Assembly (NCBI RefSeq): GCF_007641255.1
Contig: NZ_CP036259.1
Location: 4,280,501-4,344,500, forward strand
Length of the DNA: 64,000 nucleotides
Source: Sporomusa termitida
GTDB taxonomy: Bacteria; Bacillota; Negativicutes; Sporomusales; Sporomusaceae
Direction of reading: 5' to 3'
Of the stretch, positions 24,601 through 33,367 are shown piece after piece; position 1 is the first letter of the stretch, and every line of letters starts with the position of its first letter. A program made the translations under genes and the position numbers. The notes under the pieces are model-generated. The model worked only from the letters and a program-made list of their open reading frames with translations, had not been told where the DNA came from and ran no database searches.

Positions 24601-25350
24601 CTAGATAGCAATCGCATTAAGAAACTGACGGGTTCTTTCTTCAGTCGGGGCTTCAAAAATCTTCTTGGCTGTTCCATCTTCCACGACACAGCCGCCGTCC
24701 ATAAAGACAACTCTGTCGGCCACTTCCCTGGCGAATGCCATTTCATGAGTAACCACTACCATGGTCATACCTTCACTCGCCAAACCCTTCATAACCTGCA
24801 GGACTTCCCGCACCAATTCCGGATCAAGCGCCGAAGTAGGCTCATCATAAAGCATAACTTTCGGCTGCATTGCTAAAGCCCGGGCAATAGCCACCCGTTG
24901 TTGCTGGCCGCCGGACAATAAGGCAGGATAGTGATTTGCCCGGTCGGCTAATCCCACTTTACGCAACAGTTCATCTGCCAAGTCCTTGGCCTCTTTGACA
25001 GAAGTTTTCTTTACCACCAGCGGCCCTTCCATAACATTTTGCAAAGCTGTTTTATGGGGAAACAAGTTAAAATGCTGAAACACAAAACCAGTATTTTGCC
25101 TTAACTGATGAATCACTTTGTGACGGTGCCCACTCGGACTGCCGGCCTGCACTTTGCAGTCATGGATGCGGACATCACCTGCATCTGGTTCTTCCAAAAA
25201 TGTCATACACCTTAACAGCGTTGATTTGCCGGAACCGCTTGGTCCCATAATAACAACAACCTGGCTTTCCTCCACCTCAAGACTGACATCCTTTAAGACT
25301 TCCGAGTTGCCAAACTTCTTGTGTATTCCCGATACCTCAATAATAGCCAT
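24601..25350 (-). CDS. Polar amino-acid ABC transporter ATP-binding protein (GlnQ type)
   Basis: 249 residues. Walker [10 protein letters not shown] (about residues 35-43), Q-loop [10 protein letters not shown], signature LSGGQQQR, Walker [13 protein letters not shown] and switch His VTHEMAFA are all intact. It powers amino-acid uptake together with the permease (25362) and binding protein (26027) genes upstream on the same strand. Confidence 0.95.
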   Translation of the reverse strand: MAIIEVSGIHKKFGNSEVLKDVSLEVEESQVVVIMGPSGSGKSTLLRCMTFLEEPDAGDVRIHDCKVQAGSPSGHRHKVIHQLRQNTGFVFQHFNLFPHKTALQNVMEGPLVVKKTSVKEAKDLADELLRKVGLADRANHYPALLSGGQQQRVAIARALAMQPKVMLYDEPTSALDPELVREVLQVMKGLASEGMTMVVVTHEMAFAREVADRVVFMDGGCVVEDGTAKKIFEAPTEERTRQFLNAIAI

Positions 25351-25361
25351 TGTTTCACCAC

Positions 25362-26012
25362 CTATTTTCTTACATGACGTGTTGCCTGTAATTCAATGCG
25401 ATCCTGAATTATTGAAAATCCAGTACTTAAAACCCAATAAATGAAGCCTACCTCCAAATAAAGGATTAACGGCTGGAATGTCCTGGCAATGAGTAGCGTT
25501 GCACTTTGCAGTAATTCTGTTACGGTAATCACCGAAACTAGCGAGGTGTCTTTCAATAAACCAATGAAAGTATTGCCAACTGTGGGCAATGCTGTCCGCA
25601 GGCATTGCGGCAGAATAATCCGCCGCAATGCCTGTGGATAAGTCATGCCAATTGATAAAGAAGCTTCCATTTGACCTTTATCAACAGATTCTATCGCAGC
25701 GCGGAATGATTCGGAAAGATACGCACCGGCATTAATACTGAGCGCCAATATACCTGACGGTATAGGTTCTAAGGAGACGCCAATCTGTGGCAAGCCATAA
25801 TACACCACGTAAATTTGCACCAATAACGGCGTACCGCGGATAATCGAGACATAAGCCACTGCCACACGACGGAGCAACTGATTTTTTGAAATCCTGGCCA
25901 GAGCAACAAACAGGCCAATAATCAAACCGATTACCATTGATACTATTGCTAGGAAAACTGTTATTACTGCAGCCTGGGCAAGAATAGGCAATGAATCAAT
26001 AACCAGTAACAT
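25362..26012 (-). CDS. Polar amino-acid ABC transporter permease (HisMQ type)
   Basis: 216 residues with about five membrane helices. [17 protein letters not shown] (about residues 59-75) and the EAM-loop-like [15 protein letters not shown] (about 124-138) identify the family; the EAA-type loop docks on the ATPase. It lies between the ATPase and binding-protein genes with short spacing (11 and 14 bases). Confidence 0.94.
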   Translation of the reverse strand: MLLVIDSLPILAQAAVITVFLAIVSMVIGLIIGLFVALARISKNQLLRRVAVAYVSIIRGTPLLVQIYVVYYGLPQIGVSLEPIPSGILALSINAGAYLSESFRAAIESVDKGQMEASLSIGMTYPQALRRIILPQCLRTALPTVGNTFIGLLKDTSLVSVITVTELLQSATLLIARTFQPLILYLEVGFIYWVLSTGFSIIQDRIELQATRHVRK

Positions 26013-26026
26013 ATGGATCCTCCTAT

Positions 26027-26830
26027 CTACTCAGTAACCGGTTTCACTCCAAACCACTTAATAAACAACTGTTCATACGTTCCGTCTTGCTTTATTTCGG
26101 CCAACGCTTTATTTACTTTTTCAACGAAATCGCCGTTACCCTGTTTTGCGGCCATGCCGATCAGATCTTTGCTAACAAAAGTTGTAGAAGTTTTTAACGG
26201 CAGATTGTTTTGTTTTATACGGTAAGCGGCTACCATACTGTCATTAATAATGACATCAAGGCGTTTATTTTGCAGATCGGTAAAATATTCTCCGGCGCTC
26301 TTATAGGTTCTCACATCGGCACCTTGCACGCTGCGAGCCACCTTTTCAAAGGTAGTTCCGCCACCTACGCCTACTTTTTTATCTTTTATATCCTCAAGTT
26401 TATTGATATCGTTGGTATCCTGCCGTGTAATTAAAACGCCCCCGGTATTTACATAAGGATCGGTGAAATCTACGCTCTTTTTACGTTCTTCGGTAATACT
26501 CATCTGCGCGATAACAATATCAAATTTATCGGCCTGTAAGCCGCCGATTAAGCCTTCCCACGGGGTGGCAATAAACTCGGCCTTAACACCTAACCGTTTA
26601 GCAATTTCATTGGAAATATCAACATCAAAGCCCGCAAATTGTTTTTGTTCGTTTTGATAATTAAAGGGGGGATATGTCCCTTCAAACGCAACCTTCATAA
26701 CTTTTGCCTGTTCAATTCTGGACCAAACAGGGCCGCCTTGTTTTTCTGAAGTAGTTGTACTGGCACCACAACCAACAAGCAACATACTTACCATTGCAAC
26801 CAGTGAAATAAATACAAGAATTCGTCGCAC
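26027..26830 (-). CDS. Amino-acid ABC transporter substrate-binding lipoprotein
   Basis: 267 residues from the GTG at 26830 (GGGAGG 7 bases upstream; the ATG at 26845 overlaps that site). Lipobox LLVGC (Cys near residue 21) marks a lipoprotein anchored in the cytoplasmic membrane. The mature part is a family 3 solute-binding fold, with ATPWEGLIGGLQADKFD and DVIINDSMVAAY segments. It is the first gene of the regulon, about 170 bases after the operator-containing promoter. Confidence 0.93.
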   Translation of the reverse strand: MRRILVFISLVAMVSMLLVGCGASTTTSEKQGGPVWSRIEQAKVMKVAFEGTYPPFNYQNEQKQFAGFDVDISNEIAKRLGVKAEFIATPWEGLIGGLQADKFDIVIAQMSITEERKKSVDFTDPYVNTGGVLITRQDTNDINKLEDIKDKKVGVGGGTTFEKVARSVQGADVRTYKSAGEYFTDLQNKRLDVIINDSMVAAYRIKQNNLPLKTSTTFVSKDLIGMAAKQGNGDFVEKVNKALAEIKQDGTYEQLFIKWFGVKPVTE

Positions 26831-26998
26831 AATAAAACCTCCCATTGCTTTATTTTCCAGGCATAATCACGCTATAACCATCGGTCTTACTTAATCAGTC
26901 CCTCCCTCCCTTAATCACGCTTACTATTTATAATAACGAGACCCTATTTTAAATTAGCCTCGTTAGATTACGACTTCGGATACTGGTATGAATATGTT

Positions 26999-27027
26999 AC
27001 TATATTGGTCTGACCAAATATGGTAAA
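26999..27027 (-). promoter_or_regulatory. Promoter of the importer/dehydrogenase operon with operator filling the spacer
   Basis: Minus strand TTTACC (27022-27027) and TATAGT (26999-27004) are exactly 17 bases apart; the palindrome TTGGTCAGACCAA (27005-27017) fills 13 bases of that spacer. The same palindrome occurs at 17514-17526. A FadR-type repressor bound here would exclude RNA polymerase. Confidence 0.75.
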
Positions 27028-27087
27028 AAAAACTAGTAAGAGAATGCTCTAATATAAAAGATTCCATTACCTATAACTGGCAATAAG

Positions 27088-27124
27088 TATAAAAATGCCC
27101 GCCATTTAATAAACGGCGGGCATC
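27088..27124 (-). terminator. Terminator upstream of the importer operon
   Basis: ATGCCCGCC pairs with GGCGGGCAT (27095-27123); on the minus strand it is followed by TTTTTATA. No gene ends here on that strand, so it may insulate the promoter from read-through or be the end of a small RNA. Nothing else is seen between 27125 and 27312. Confidence 0.6.
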
Positions 27125-27312
27125 ATTGCCTGATAACAAAGTATTTATTTTATAATACAGATATTAGCAAACTTTGTCAATAGATTTTCTTTTTATGATG
27201 CCATATATTCATATCTTGGTTTTTAATAGTAAAAGTTATATAATTAACTAATATGTAAACTGGTGCCAAATAATACCTCTGTTACCGAGAAATCATGGAG
27301 GACACTTCGCTG

Positions 27313-28677
27313 ATGAAACTACTTTGTAAATGTGCAATATTGGTTATTGCCATCATTTATTTACTACAGCCTTTCTTTCCCGGAGACTTGTCACATTTTC
27401 TTTTTTTTAACACGCTGATTGTACTTGCGAGTGCCCTTCCCCTGCAAACAAAAAGTTTTAAACAAATTACTCTCACCTTTCTGGGGCTTGGCGTATTGTT
27501 ACTGGTTTATACCCAGGCCGCTTATAATATATGGGCTCAGACCACAATCTCAATGACCAATGTCATTGCCATCTTAATTGTAATGCAGCTTTTTACAATT
27601 CCGATTGAGGTTGGCCGCTACAGCGAAGTAATCGAATTTTGGCTTAACCAATCATTTGCTAAAGAATCTTCACTTTTTCTTTTTACTACATTACTTACTC
27701 ATTTATTTGCCAGTTTTCTTCTGTTTGGCACCGTCCCGGTAATGGTGTCCTTATTTGGTCAGGTATTAAAAAACAGTGTGTCAAATTTTGAGCGTTTTAC
27801 TGCTGCCGCCATATCCCGGGGGTATGCATTGGTTGTACTCTGGGCACCCGGTGCGATAAATGTATTTCTGGTACTACAGGTTACAGGTGTCGACTGGATG
27901 GATTTGTTTGTACCCGGCCTATTGTTAAGCATAATAGGGTTGCTGCTTTCGTACTATTTTGAAAGCAAAACTGCGCTGTCTAAAAAACCACTGCCCTCCA
28001 AAAGTTCAGACTCAAAGCTTCCCATGCCGGAGGCAAAACGAAAGTCTCTCCATATTATTGCTGTTGTTTTAGGCCTGGTTTTCGGTACTGTTTTATTCGA
28101 AAAAATGCAGATCGGGGTGAGTGGAAACAGAATTGTATTAGCGGGCTTCATAGTATCAGCGATTTGGACAGCCTATTACGCGCGTGATCCTAAATTGCCA
28201 GAAACTATCAAGCAATACTGGGATATAGGCGTGCTAAAAGCAGTTGATCTGGCCGCTTTGTTTATAGCAATGGGTGCTTTTGCAGGGGCTATAGATCACT
28301 CTGGTATTTTACTGGAAATCCGCCCCTATTTGCAACAGGTCGCAAACCAAGTCGGTATTCTGTCGCTGCTCCTTGTACCTGTTATTATGATTATGATGGC
28401 AGTAACGGGAATACATCCATTTATATCAATTGTCCTCCTCGGAAAACTACTGACATCACTGCAGTTACCGATTTCGAATATTTCCCTGGCTTTAGTTTTA
28501 TCGCTTGGTGGATCAATCTCCTATATTCTGTCACCTTTTGGCGGGATTGTTCTAACTCTGGCCAAATTCATAAACGCCAAAATAAGTGACATTACGCTCC
28601 GGTGGAATTTTGCCTTCAGTATGGTTTACCTTCTTATTGGCATTCTATTCTCATATTGTTGGAGCTTACTGGTATAA
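27313..28677 (+). CDS. Ion-transporter-like polytopic membrane protein
   Basis: 454 residues from the ATG at 27313 (GGAGGA 10 bases upstream; an earlier in-frame ATG at 27295 overlaps it). About eleven to twelve hydrophobic helices in two similar halves, with a charged, Ser/Pro/Lys-rich loop in the middle (about residues 220-240). Conserved-looking re-entrant motifs are GTVPVMVSLFGQ in the first half and TGIHPFISIVLLGK / SYILSPFGGIVL in the second. The layout recalls the IT superfamily (CitMHS, ArsB, DASS), but I cannot assign a substrate. It is transcribed away from the amino-acid operon. Confidence 0.75.
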   Translation: MKLLCKCAILVIAIIYLLQPFFPGDLSHFLFFNTLIVLASALPLQTKSFKQITLTFLGLGVLLLVYTQAAYNIWAQTTISMTNVIAILIVMQLFTIPIEVGRYSEVIEFWLNQSFAKESSLFLFTTLLTHLFASFLLFGTVPVMVSLFGQVLKNSVSNFERFTAAAISRGYALVVLWAPGAINVFLVLQVTGVDWMDLFVPGLLLSIIGLLLSYYFESKTALSKKPLPSKSSDSKLPMPEAKRKSLHIIAVVLGLVFGTVLFEKMQIGVSGNRIVLAGFIVSAIWTAYYARDPKLPETIKQYWDIGVLKAVDLAALFIAMGAFAGAIDHSGILLEIRPYLQQVANQVGILSLLLVPVIMIMMAVTGIHPFISIVLLGKLLTSLQLPISNISLALVLSLGGSISYILSPFGGIVLTLAKFINAKISDITLRWNFAFSMVYLLIGILFSYCWSLLV

Positions 28678-28736
28678 AATTCTCATCTGCTTCACTCCAT
28701 TAGCAGGAGCTAGGGTGGGGTAAAAAAAAGAGAAGT

Positions 28737-28828
28737 TTGAACTCTTGAAAAATCAAGTTTTCTAAAAATAGCCTTAAAAAGACCCTCATCAATATCATGT
28801 TCTGCGGCATAGTCGGTTAAGCTGCCCC
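28737..28828 (-). pseudogene. Fragment of an ABC-F ATPase gene
   Basis: In one frame the minus strand reads GSLTDYAAEHDIDEGLFKAI and then FRKLDFSRVQ. The intact ABC-F at 35233-36711 has GSLTDYAREHAIEESLFKAI and LRKLDFSRVQ at the same place, about 80 percent identical. Only some 31 codons survive, bordered on one side by the inverted-repeat element at 28831. It shows that a second ABC-F gene was once present. Confidence 0.85.
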
Positions 28829-28830
28829 GG

Positions 28831-28957
28831 AAAACGCGGGAAAACGCGGGGACAGGGAATTTGTTTTATTTTTTTTTTGTGGTTCTGATTTAATTTCAAA
28901 CTTCCGCCCTGATAATTCGCAAACTTTCAAAACACACTCCCTGTCCCCGCGTTTTTC
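28831..28957. repeat. MITE/REP-like element with perfect 18-bp inverted ends
   Basis: AAAACGCGGGGACAGGGA (28841-28858) is the exact reverse complement of 28938-28955; 79 bases of AT-rich sequence lie between. The outer AAAACGCGGG is duplicated in tandem (28831-28850). No transposase is encoded. It interrupts the ABC-F relic. GGGGACAGGG-type ends resemble the repeat at 2664-2731. Confidence 0.65.
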
Positions 28958-29023
28958 AGCCTGCTCTTCCTATCACTTTGACAAAAAGGAAGTAATCGGA
29001 AGAGCTGTTTGGCCGTTAGGGTT

Positions 29024-29326
29024 CTAATGTTTCATGCACTCCAAAAATACTTGCAACGCCTGTCGCTGCTCGGTCGTCAGAACTTTGACCGTGTCGAAAA
29101 GCCGCTTTAAATCCGGCTCCATTTCGGGCTGAACATTGGCGAAAAAATTGCTTAAGGACAGCCCCAGCGCGGTAACGATACGTTCTAATACTTCAAATGT
29201 CGGCGAATTAATCCCGGCTTCAATCCGGCTCAGAGAGCTTTGGGATATACCGGCCTTTTTCGCCAATAGATTAATACTCATATTTTGTTTTTCCCGGTTA
29301 CTTTTGATAATTTGACTAATATCCAA
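29024..29326 (-). CDS. XRE-family helix-turn-helix regulator
   Basis: 100 residues. HTH_3 domain about residues 5-60, with NLLAKKAGISQSSLSRIEAGINSP; a short helical tail (about 65-100) probably dimerises. It is divergent from a second XRE gene (29466), and three ATGC-N6-GCAT-like sites lie between them, so the two probably cross-regulate. No toxin or prophage gene is adjacent. Confidence 0.9.
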   Translation of the reverse strand: MDISQIIKSNREKQNMSINLLAKKAGISQSSLSRIEAGINSPTFEVLERIVTALGLSLSNFFANVQPEMEPDLKRLFDTVKVLTTEQRQALQVFLECMKH

Positions 29327-29357
29327 GGTATCACCTGCCTAAATAAATCAAATAATT

Positions 29358-29460
29358 ATGCTTATTTGCATTATACACTAGATTTTTTTAATTAAATATT
29401 ATGCAAAGATGCATTGACATTTTATGCTCAAAATCATAAAATAATTATGACTAAACGCAT
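29358..29460. promoter_or_regulatory. Divergent promoter region with three ATGC-N6-GCAT-type operators
   Basis: ATGCTTATTTGCAT (29358-29371), ATGCAAAGATGCAT (29401-29414) and ATGACTAAACGCAT (29447-29460). The plus promoter TTGACA (29414-29419), 17 bases, TAAAAT (29437-29442) lies between the second and third site. A minus-strand TATAAT (29370-29375) abuts the first. This is a typical XRE autoregulatory layout. Confidence 0.7.
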
Positions 29461-29465
29461 AGGAC

Positions 29466-29738
29466 GTGAGAGCATTGGAACTTGGACATAACATTTTCCG
29501 ATTAAGGGAGCAAAAAAAAATGTCGCAGCAAGCCTTGGAACGCGCGGCCAGAGTTCCCCAGTCCTCCATATCCCGCATCGAAAAAGGAACGCTCGGCAAC
29601 CCCGGTATTGAAACAGTCAGGCGGATAGCCGCCGCCCTGGAAGTCACTGTAAACGATTTACTGGAAGCTTCGCCTGCCGGCAACCCCACCCCGGCGTCGC
29701 AAGAGCCTGCCGGACAATATTTATTATGGACAGATTAA
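29466..29738 (+). CDS. XRE-family helix-turn-helix regulator
   Basis: 90 residues from GTG 29466; a TTG at 29475 with AGGA 10 bases upstream is an equally good start. HTH_3 about residues 5-65 (MSQQALERAARVPQSSISRIEKG, cited by position 19-41, recognition helix around PQSSISRIE). A proline-rich tail follows. Small single-domain repressor, divergent from the XRE gene at 29024. Confidence 0.85.
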   Translation: MRALELGHNIFRLREQKKMSQQALERAARVPQSSISRIEKGTLGNPGIETVRRIAAALEVTVNDLLEASPAGNPTPASQEPAGQYLLWTD

Positions 29739-29914
29739 GTTTTTATTAAAAGAAGCCAAACAAGCAAATACACCTGCCAAGCTGAATGACATAAAGTGGA
29801 TGAGACCGCGCAAAAACATGCCATCAAGGCATGTTTTTCGCAATAATGGCGATGGCCAGGCATCGCTCTCCGCTGCCCCGCCTTTCAGCTAATTTATACA
29901 AGGAGATGGATAAA

Positions 29915-31600
29915 ATGAAACTCACAGGAAAAATGGTAGTTAGCTTTATCGCCGTGGTGCTGGTGGCTTCAATTGGCTTTATCTATATGAACCACGAAAT
30001 AAAAGCCATTGCCGAAACCAGCGAGAGCTTCAAAACCACCGACCTGCCGCGCCTGGCTTTAAGCAATGACATTGCCCTCAGGGCTACGGGACAGGTTGCC
30101 GCCATGCGAGGATATTGGATCAGCCGCGATGAAAGTATGCTGACCGAATATCACAAATTAAAAGAACTAAATCTCCAGGCCGAAAACGAGCTGATTGAGA
30201 AATCAGGCACAGAGGCGGCCAAACAGCTGGCAAGCGAACTCAAAACGGCCAATGATCAGTATTCGCTGCTGGTGGAAAATAAAGTACTGCCGCTGCTGCA
30301 GTCCGGCGATGCCGACGAAGCTACCCGGATCATGCTGAATGAGGTGACACCGGCTGCCAAAGCCATGCAAAACAAAGTTAATGAGGCCAAAGAGTTTCGC
30401 AATATGGCGATTGACAAGTCGATTGACAATATCCTCAGTTCAGCCAGGGCGGCCCAAAGCGCCTCGGTTATGGCGGCTGTTGTGGCCGGCGTACTGGGTA
30501 TTGCTATTGGCTTTTTTACGGCCCGCAGCATAGCCGCTCCCGTCAAGCAGATGGCTCAGGCCGCGGAAAAACTGGCCGCCGGCGATTTAACCATCGCCAT
30601 TCAACCGCAAACCAGAGATGAAGTCGGTCAATTGGCCGCCTCCTTCGCCACCGCCATCAACAACCTGCGCAATCTGGTACGGCAGGTGTCCGCCAATGCC
30701 GAACAGGTCGCCGCCTCCGCCGAAGAATTGACAGCCAGCGCCGACCAGTCCGCCCAGGCGGCCAACCAAATCGCGGTCTCCATCACCGATGTCGCCCGCG
30801 GCGCTGAAGAACAGCTGACCGCCGCCAATGAAACCGCGGCGGTTGTCGAACAGACAACCGCCAGCCTGCAGCAAATAGCCGCCAGTACTACGCAGGTGAC
30901 GGCAAACTCCGCCGAAGCCGCCAGACAGGCGGCAATCGGCGACGAAGCGGTGGCAAAAGCGGTCAGCCAAATGGCGGAAATTGAAAAATCGGTGCAGGCG
31001 GTTGCGGGAACAGTAAACAAGCTGAGCGCACAGTCCCAGGAGATTGGCACCATTGTTGACACCATTGCCGGCATCGCCGGCCAGACCAATCTGCTGGCTC
31101 TCAATGCCGCCATTGAGGCGGCCCGCGCCGGCGAGCATGGCCGGGGTTTTGCCGTCGTAGCCGAAGAGGTGCGCAAATTAGCCGAGCAGTCGGAGGAAGC
31201 CGCCAAACAAATTGCCGCTTTGATCAGTGAAACGCAACAGGATACCGAGCAGGCCGTCACGGCGATGAGCCAAGGTTCGCATGAAGTCAGGCTGGGGACG
31301 GAAGTGGTCAATACGGCCGGATCATCCTTCCGTCAAATCAATGAGCTGGTTAATCAGGTATCCGGTCAGGTCAAGGAAATTGCAGCCGCAATTGACCAAA
31401 TGGCGGCAGGCAGCCAGCAGATGGTAAATTCGGTGAAGAAAATAGATGATCTCAGCAAGCAGGCCAGCGGTGAAGCCCAGTCGGTTTCCGCGGCCACCGA
31501 AGAACAATCGGCTTCCATGCAGGAAGTGGCTTCGGCCAGCCAGTCGCTGGCCAAACTGGCTGAAGCTATGCAGGTAGCCGTCCGGCAATTCAAATTGTAA
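29915..31600 (+). CDS. Methyl-accepting chemotaxis protein
   Basis: 561 residues from ATG 29915 (AAGGAG upstream; an earlier in-frame start at 29831 lacks a site). TM1 about residues 6-26, a helical 4HB_MCP ligand domain (about 30-185), TM2 about 188-208, a HAMP domain (about 210-262), and a long signalling coiled coil. The coil contains the highly conserved tip [20 protein letters not shown] (about 390-410). It senses an extracytoplasmic small molecule and controls CheA/CheW. Stand-alone gene followed by a hairpin. Confidence 0.95.
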   Translation: MKLTGKMVVSFIAVVLVASIGFIYMNHEIKAIAETSESFKTTDLPRLALSNDIALRATGQVAAMRGYWISRDESMLTEYHKLKELNLQAENELIEKSGTEAAKQLASELKTANDQYSLLVENKVLPLLQSGDADEATRIMLNEVTPAAKAMQNKVNEAKEFRNMAIDKSIDNILSSARAAQSASVMAAVVAGVLGIAIGFFTARSIAAPVKQMAQAAEKLAAGDLTIAIQPQTRDEVGQLAASFATAINNLRNLVRQVSANAEQVAASAEELTASADQSAQAANQIAVSITDVARGAEEQLTAANETAAVVEQTTASLQQIAASTTQVTANSAEAARQAAIGDEAVAKAVSQMAEIEKSVQAVAGTVNKLSAQSQEIGTIVDTIAGIAGQTNLLALNAAIEAARAGEHGRGFAVVAEEVRKLAEQSEEAAKQIAALISETQQDTEQAVTAMSQGSHEVRLGTEVVNTAGSSFRQINELVNQVSGQVKEIAAAIDQMAAGSQQMVNSVKKIDDLSKQASGEAQSVSAATEEQSASMQEVASASQSLAKLAEAMQVAVRQFKL

Positions 31601-31625
31601 GCGGCCGGAATCGTCCGTCAACAAC

Positions 31626-31672
31626 AGCAGGGGATGTCTTATCTGCAAAGCAGGTAAAGACACCCCCCTGTT
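31626..31672 (+). terminator. Probable terminator of the chemoreceptor gene
   Basis: AGCAGGGG.TGTCTT pairs with AAGACA.CCCCCTG around a 14-base loop. The following T-run is short (TTTC). The remaining 31673-32048 holds no gene or motif that I can support. Confidence 0.5.
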
Positions 31673-32048
31673 TCGTTGGCGCCAGGCGCCGGTTTTCCTG
31701 TCTACTTTAACAGGACATCGCCAAGACCAGCTAATCGGTTGCCTGAGAATTGTTTTCCAGTTTTCCGGGTTGCCCGCCGGGTATCGCTGAGATAAATTTC
31801 ACGCTGCCTGCCGCGCCTTTACTATTGGTTTACTTTCTCCGCCCACTTTGCGTGAGCCCGTTTAGCAGGCAGCAATTATCTTAAGGCCTGCTGATTGCCA
31901 AATATAGCTTACTTAACTATAACGGTTTACTTATTGCTATTCAATAGTTTATTAATACTTATCAATTTGCCTGTTGGTATATTTACCACTTCGTCTTTCC
32001 AGTCCATATAAAGAAACACACAGCTCCTGCCGCTATTTTGCTCCCCTG

Positions 32049-32104
32049 AAAAAGCAAGAGCTTCTGCCAAATACAGAAATATTTGGCAGAAGCTCTACTT
32101 TTTT
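32049..32104. terminator. Bidirectional terminator, CTTCTGCCAAAT hairpin repeat copy 2
   Basis: AGAGCTTCTGCCAAATA pairs with TATTTGGCAGAAGCTCT and is followed by TTTTTT on plus and TTGCTTTTT on minus. It ends the RocD-containing operon (stop at 32136). It resembles hairpins at 6203-6240 and 48778-48826. Confidence 0.75.
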
Positions 32105-32135
32105 CGCTAATTATCAATACTACGGTTCTCCCCGG

Positions 32136-33347
32136 CTAAGCCTGAATTAGCCTGGCATCAAAAACCTGCACAATTCGCTGATACGCCCAGTCAAGTTCCG
32201 CTTTCGTAATCGTTAGCGGCGGTGCAAATCTAATGGTACGGGAGTGTGTTTCCTTGCACAAAAGCCCTAATGTTTTGAGTCTCTCGCAGAACGGGCGGGC
32301 TTCCTCCGTTAATTCCAGGCCAATAAATAAGCCTTTGCCACGGACTTCGCGAATCACCGGGCTTCGCAGTTCGCGCAGGCGGTTGACAAAATACCGGCCC
32401 AGGGTCAGCGATTTTTCCCCTAACTGTTCTGTCTCCAGTACTTCCAAGGCCGCGATGGCCACCGCGCACGCCAGCGGATTGCCGCCAAAGGTGGAGCCAT
32501 GCGATCCTGGTTCAAAGACGCCCAATACCTCTTCGTCAGCAGCCACGGCCGAAATCGGCATCACCCCGCCGCCCAGGGCCTTGCCCAGCAGATAAACATC
32601 GGGCACGACATTTTCCCACTGGCAGGCAAACATTGCGCCGGTGCGGCCAAACCCGGTCTGAATTTCATCGGCAATCAACAAAACCCGGTGTTCGTCACAA
32701 ATCTTGCGCACCGCCTGCAAATACCCCGGCAGCGGTATGATAATGCCGGCTTCCCCCTGAATGGGTTCTACCAGAAAGGCTACGGTATTGGCGGTAATCG
32801 CCTGTTGTAAGGCTGCCGCATCCCCGTAGGGGATAATTTTGAAACCGGGTGTAAACGGACCAAACCCCTGCCTGGATTTTTCACTGGAAGAAAACGAGGT
32901 AATGGTAAGCGTGCGTCCGTGGAAGTTGCCTTCACACACAATGATCTCCGCCTGGTTTAGCGGTATTTTCTTGTGCTTATAACCCCAGCGCCGTACTGCT
33001 TTTAAAGCCGTTTCCACAGCCTCAGCCCCGGTGTTCATCGGCAAAAACATATTTTTTCCGGTAAGCCTGGCTAATTTTTCATAAAATACGCAGAGTTTAT
33101 CATTATGAAAAGCCCGCGAAGTCAGCGTAACCTGATCAGCCTGCGCTTTAAGCGCCCGAATGACGGCGGGATGACGATGCCCCTGGTTCAATGCCGAATA
33201 AGAACTCAGCATATCAAGATACCGGTTTCCCTCCGGATCTTCCACCCACACGCCTTCCGCTTTGGTAATCACAATAGGTAAAGGATGATAGTTCTTCGCC
33301 CCCAGCTTTTCCGTACGGGCAATAATATTTTCCGATATCGTCATCAT
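32136..33347 (-). CDS. rocD: Ornithine aminotransferase (ornithine-oxo-acid transaminase)
   Basis: 403 residues, the length of RocD. Class III PLP aminotransferase motifs: [15 protein letters not shown] near residue 45, [30 protein letters not shown] and the PLP-lysine in LLGKALGGG. It converts ornithine and 2-oxoglutarate to glutamate semialdehyde and glutamate in arginine breakdown. It follows rocB by 20 bases, downstream of an arginase-type relic, so it belonged to a roc-like arginine operon. Confidence 0.92.
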   Translation of the reverse strand: MMTISENIIARTEKLGAKNYHPLPIVITKAEGVWVEDPEGNRYLDMLSSYSALNQGHRHPAVIRALKAQADQVTLTSRAFHNDKLCVFYEKLARLTGKNMFLPMNTGAEAVETALKAVRRWGYKHKKIPLNQAEIIVCEGNFHGRTLTITSFSSSEKSRQGFGPFTPGFKIIPYGDAAALQQAITANTVAFLVEPIQGEAGIIIPLPGYLQAVRKICDEHRVLLIADEIQTGFGRTGAMFACQWENVVPDVYLLGKALGGGVMPISAVAADEEVLGVFEPGSHGSTFGGNPLACAVAIAALEVLETEQLGEKSLTLGRYFVNRLRELRSPVIREVRGKGLFIGLELTEEARPFCERLKTLGLLCKETHSRTIRFAPPLTITKAELDWAYQRIVQVFDARLIQA

Positions 33348-33367
33348 GACGCCACCTTTCTTCCGTT

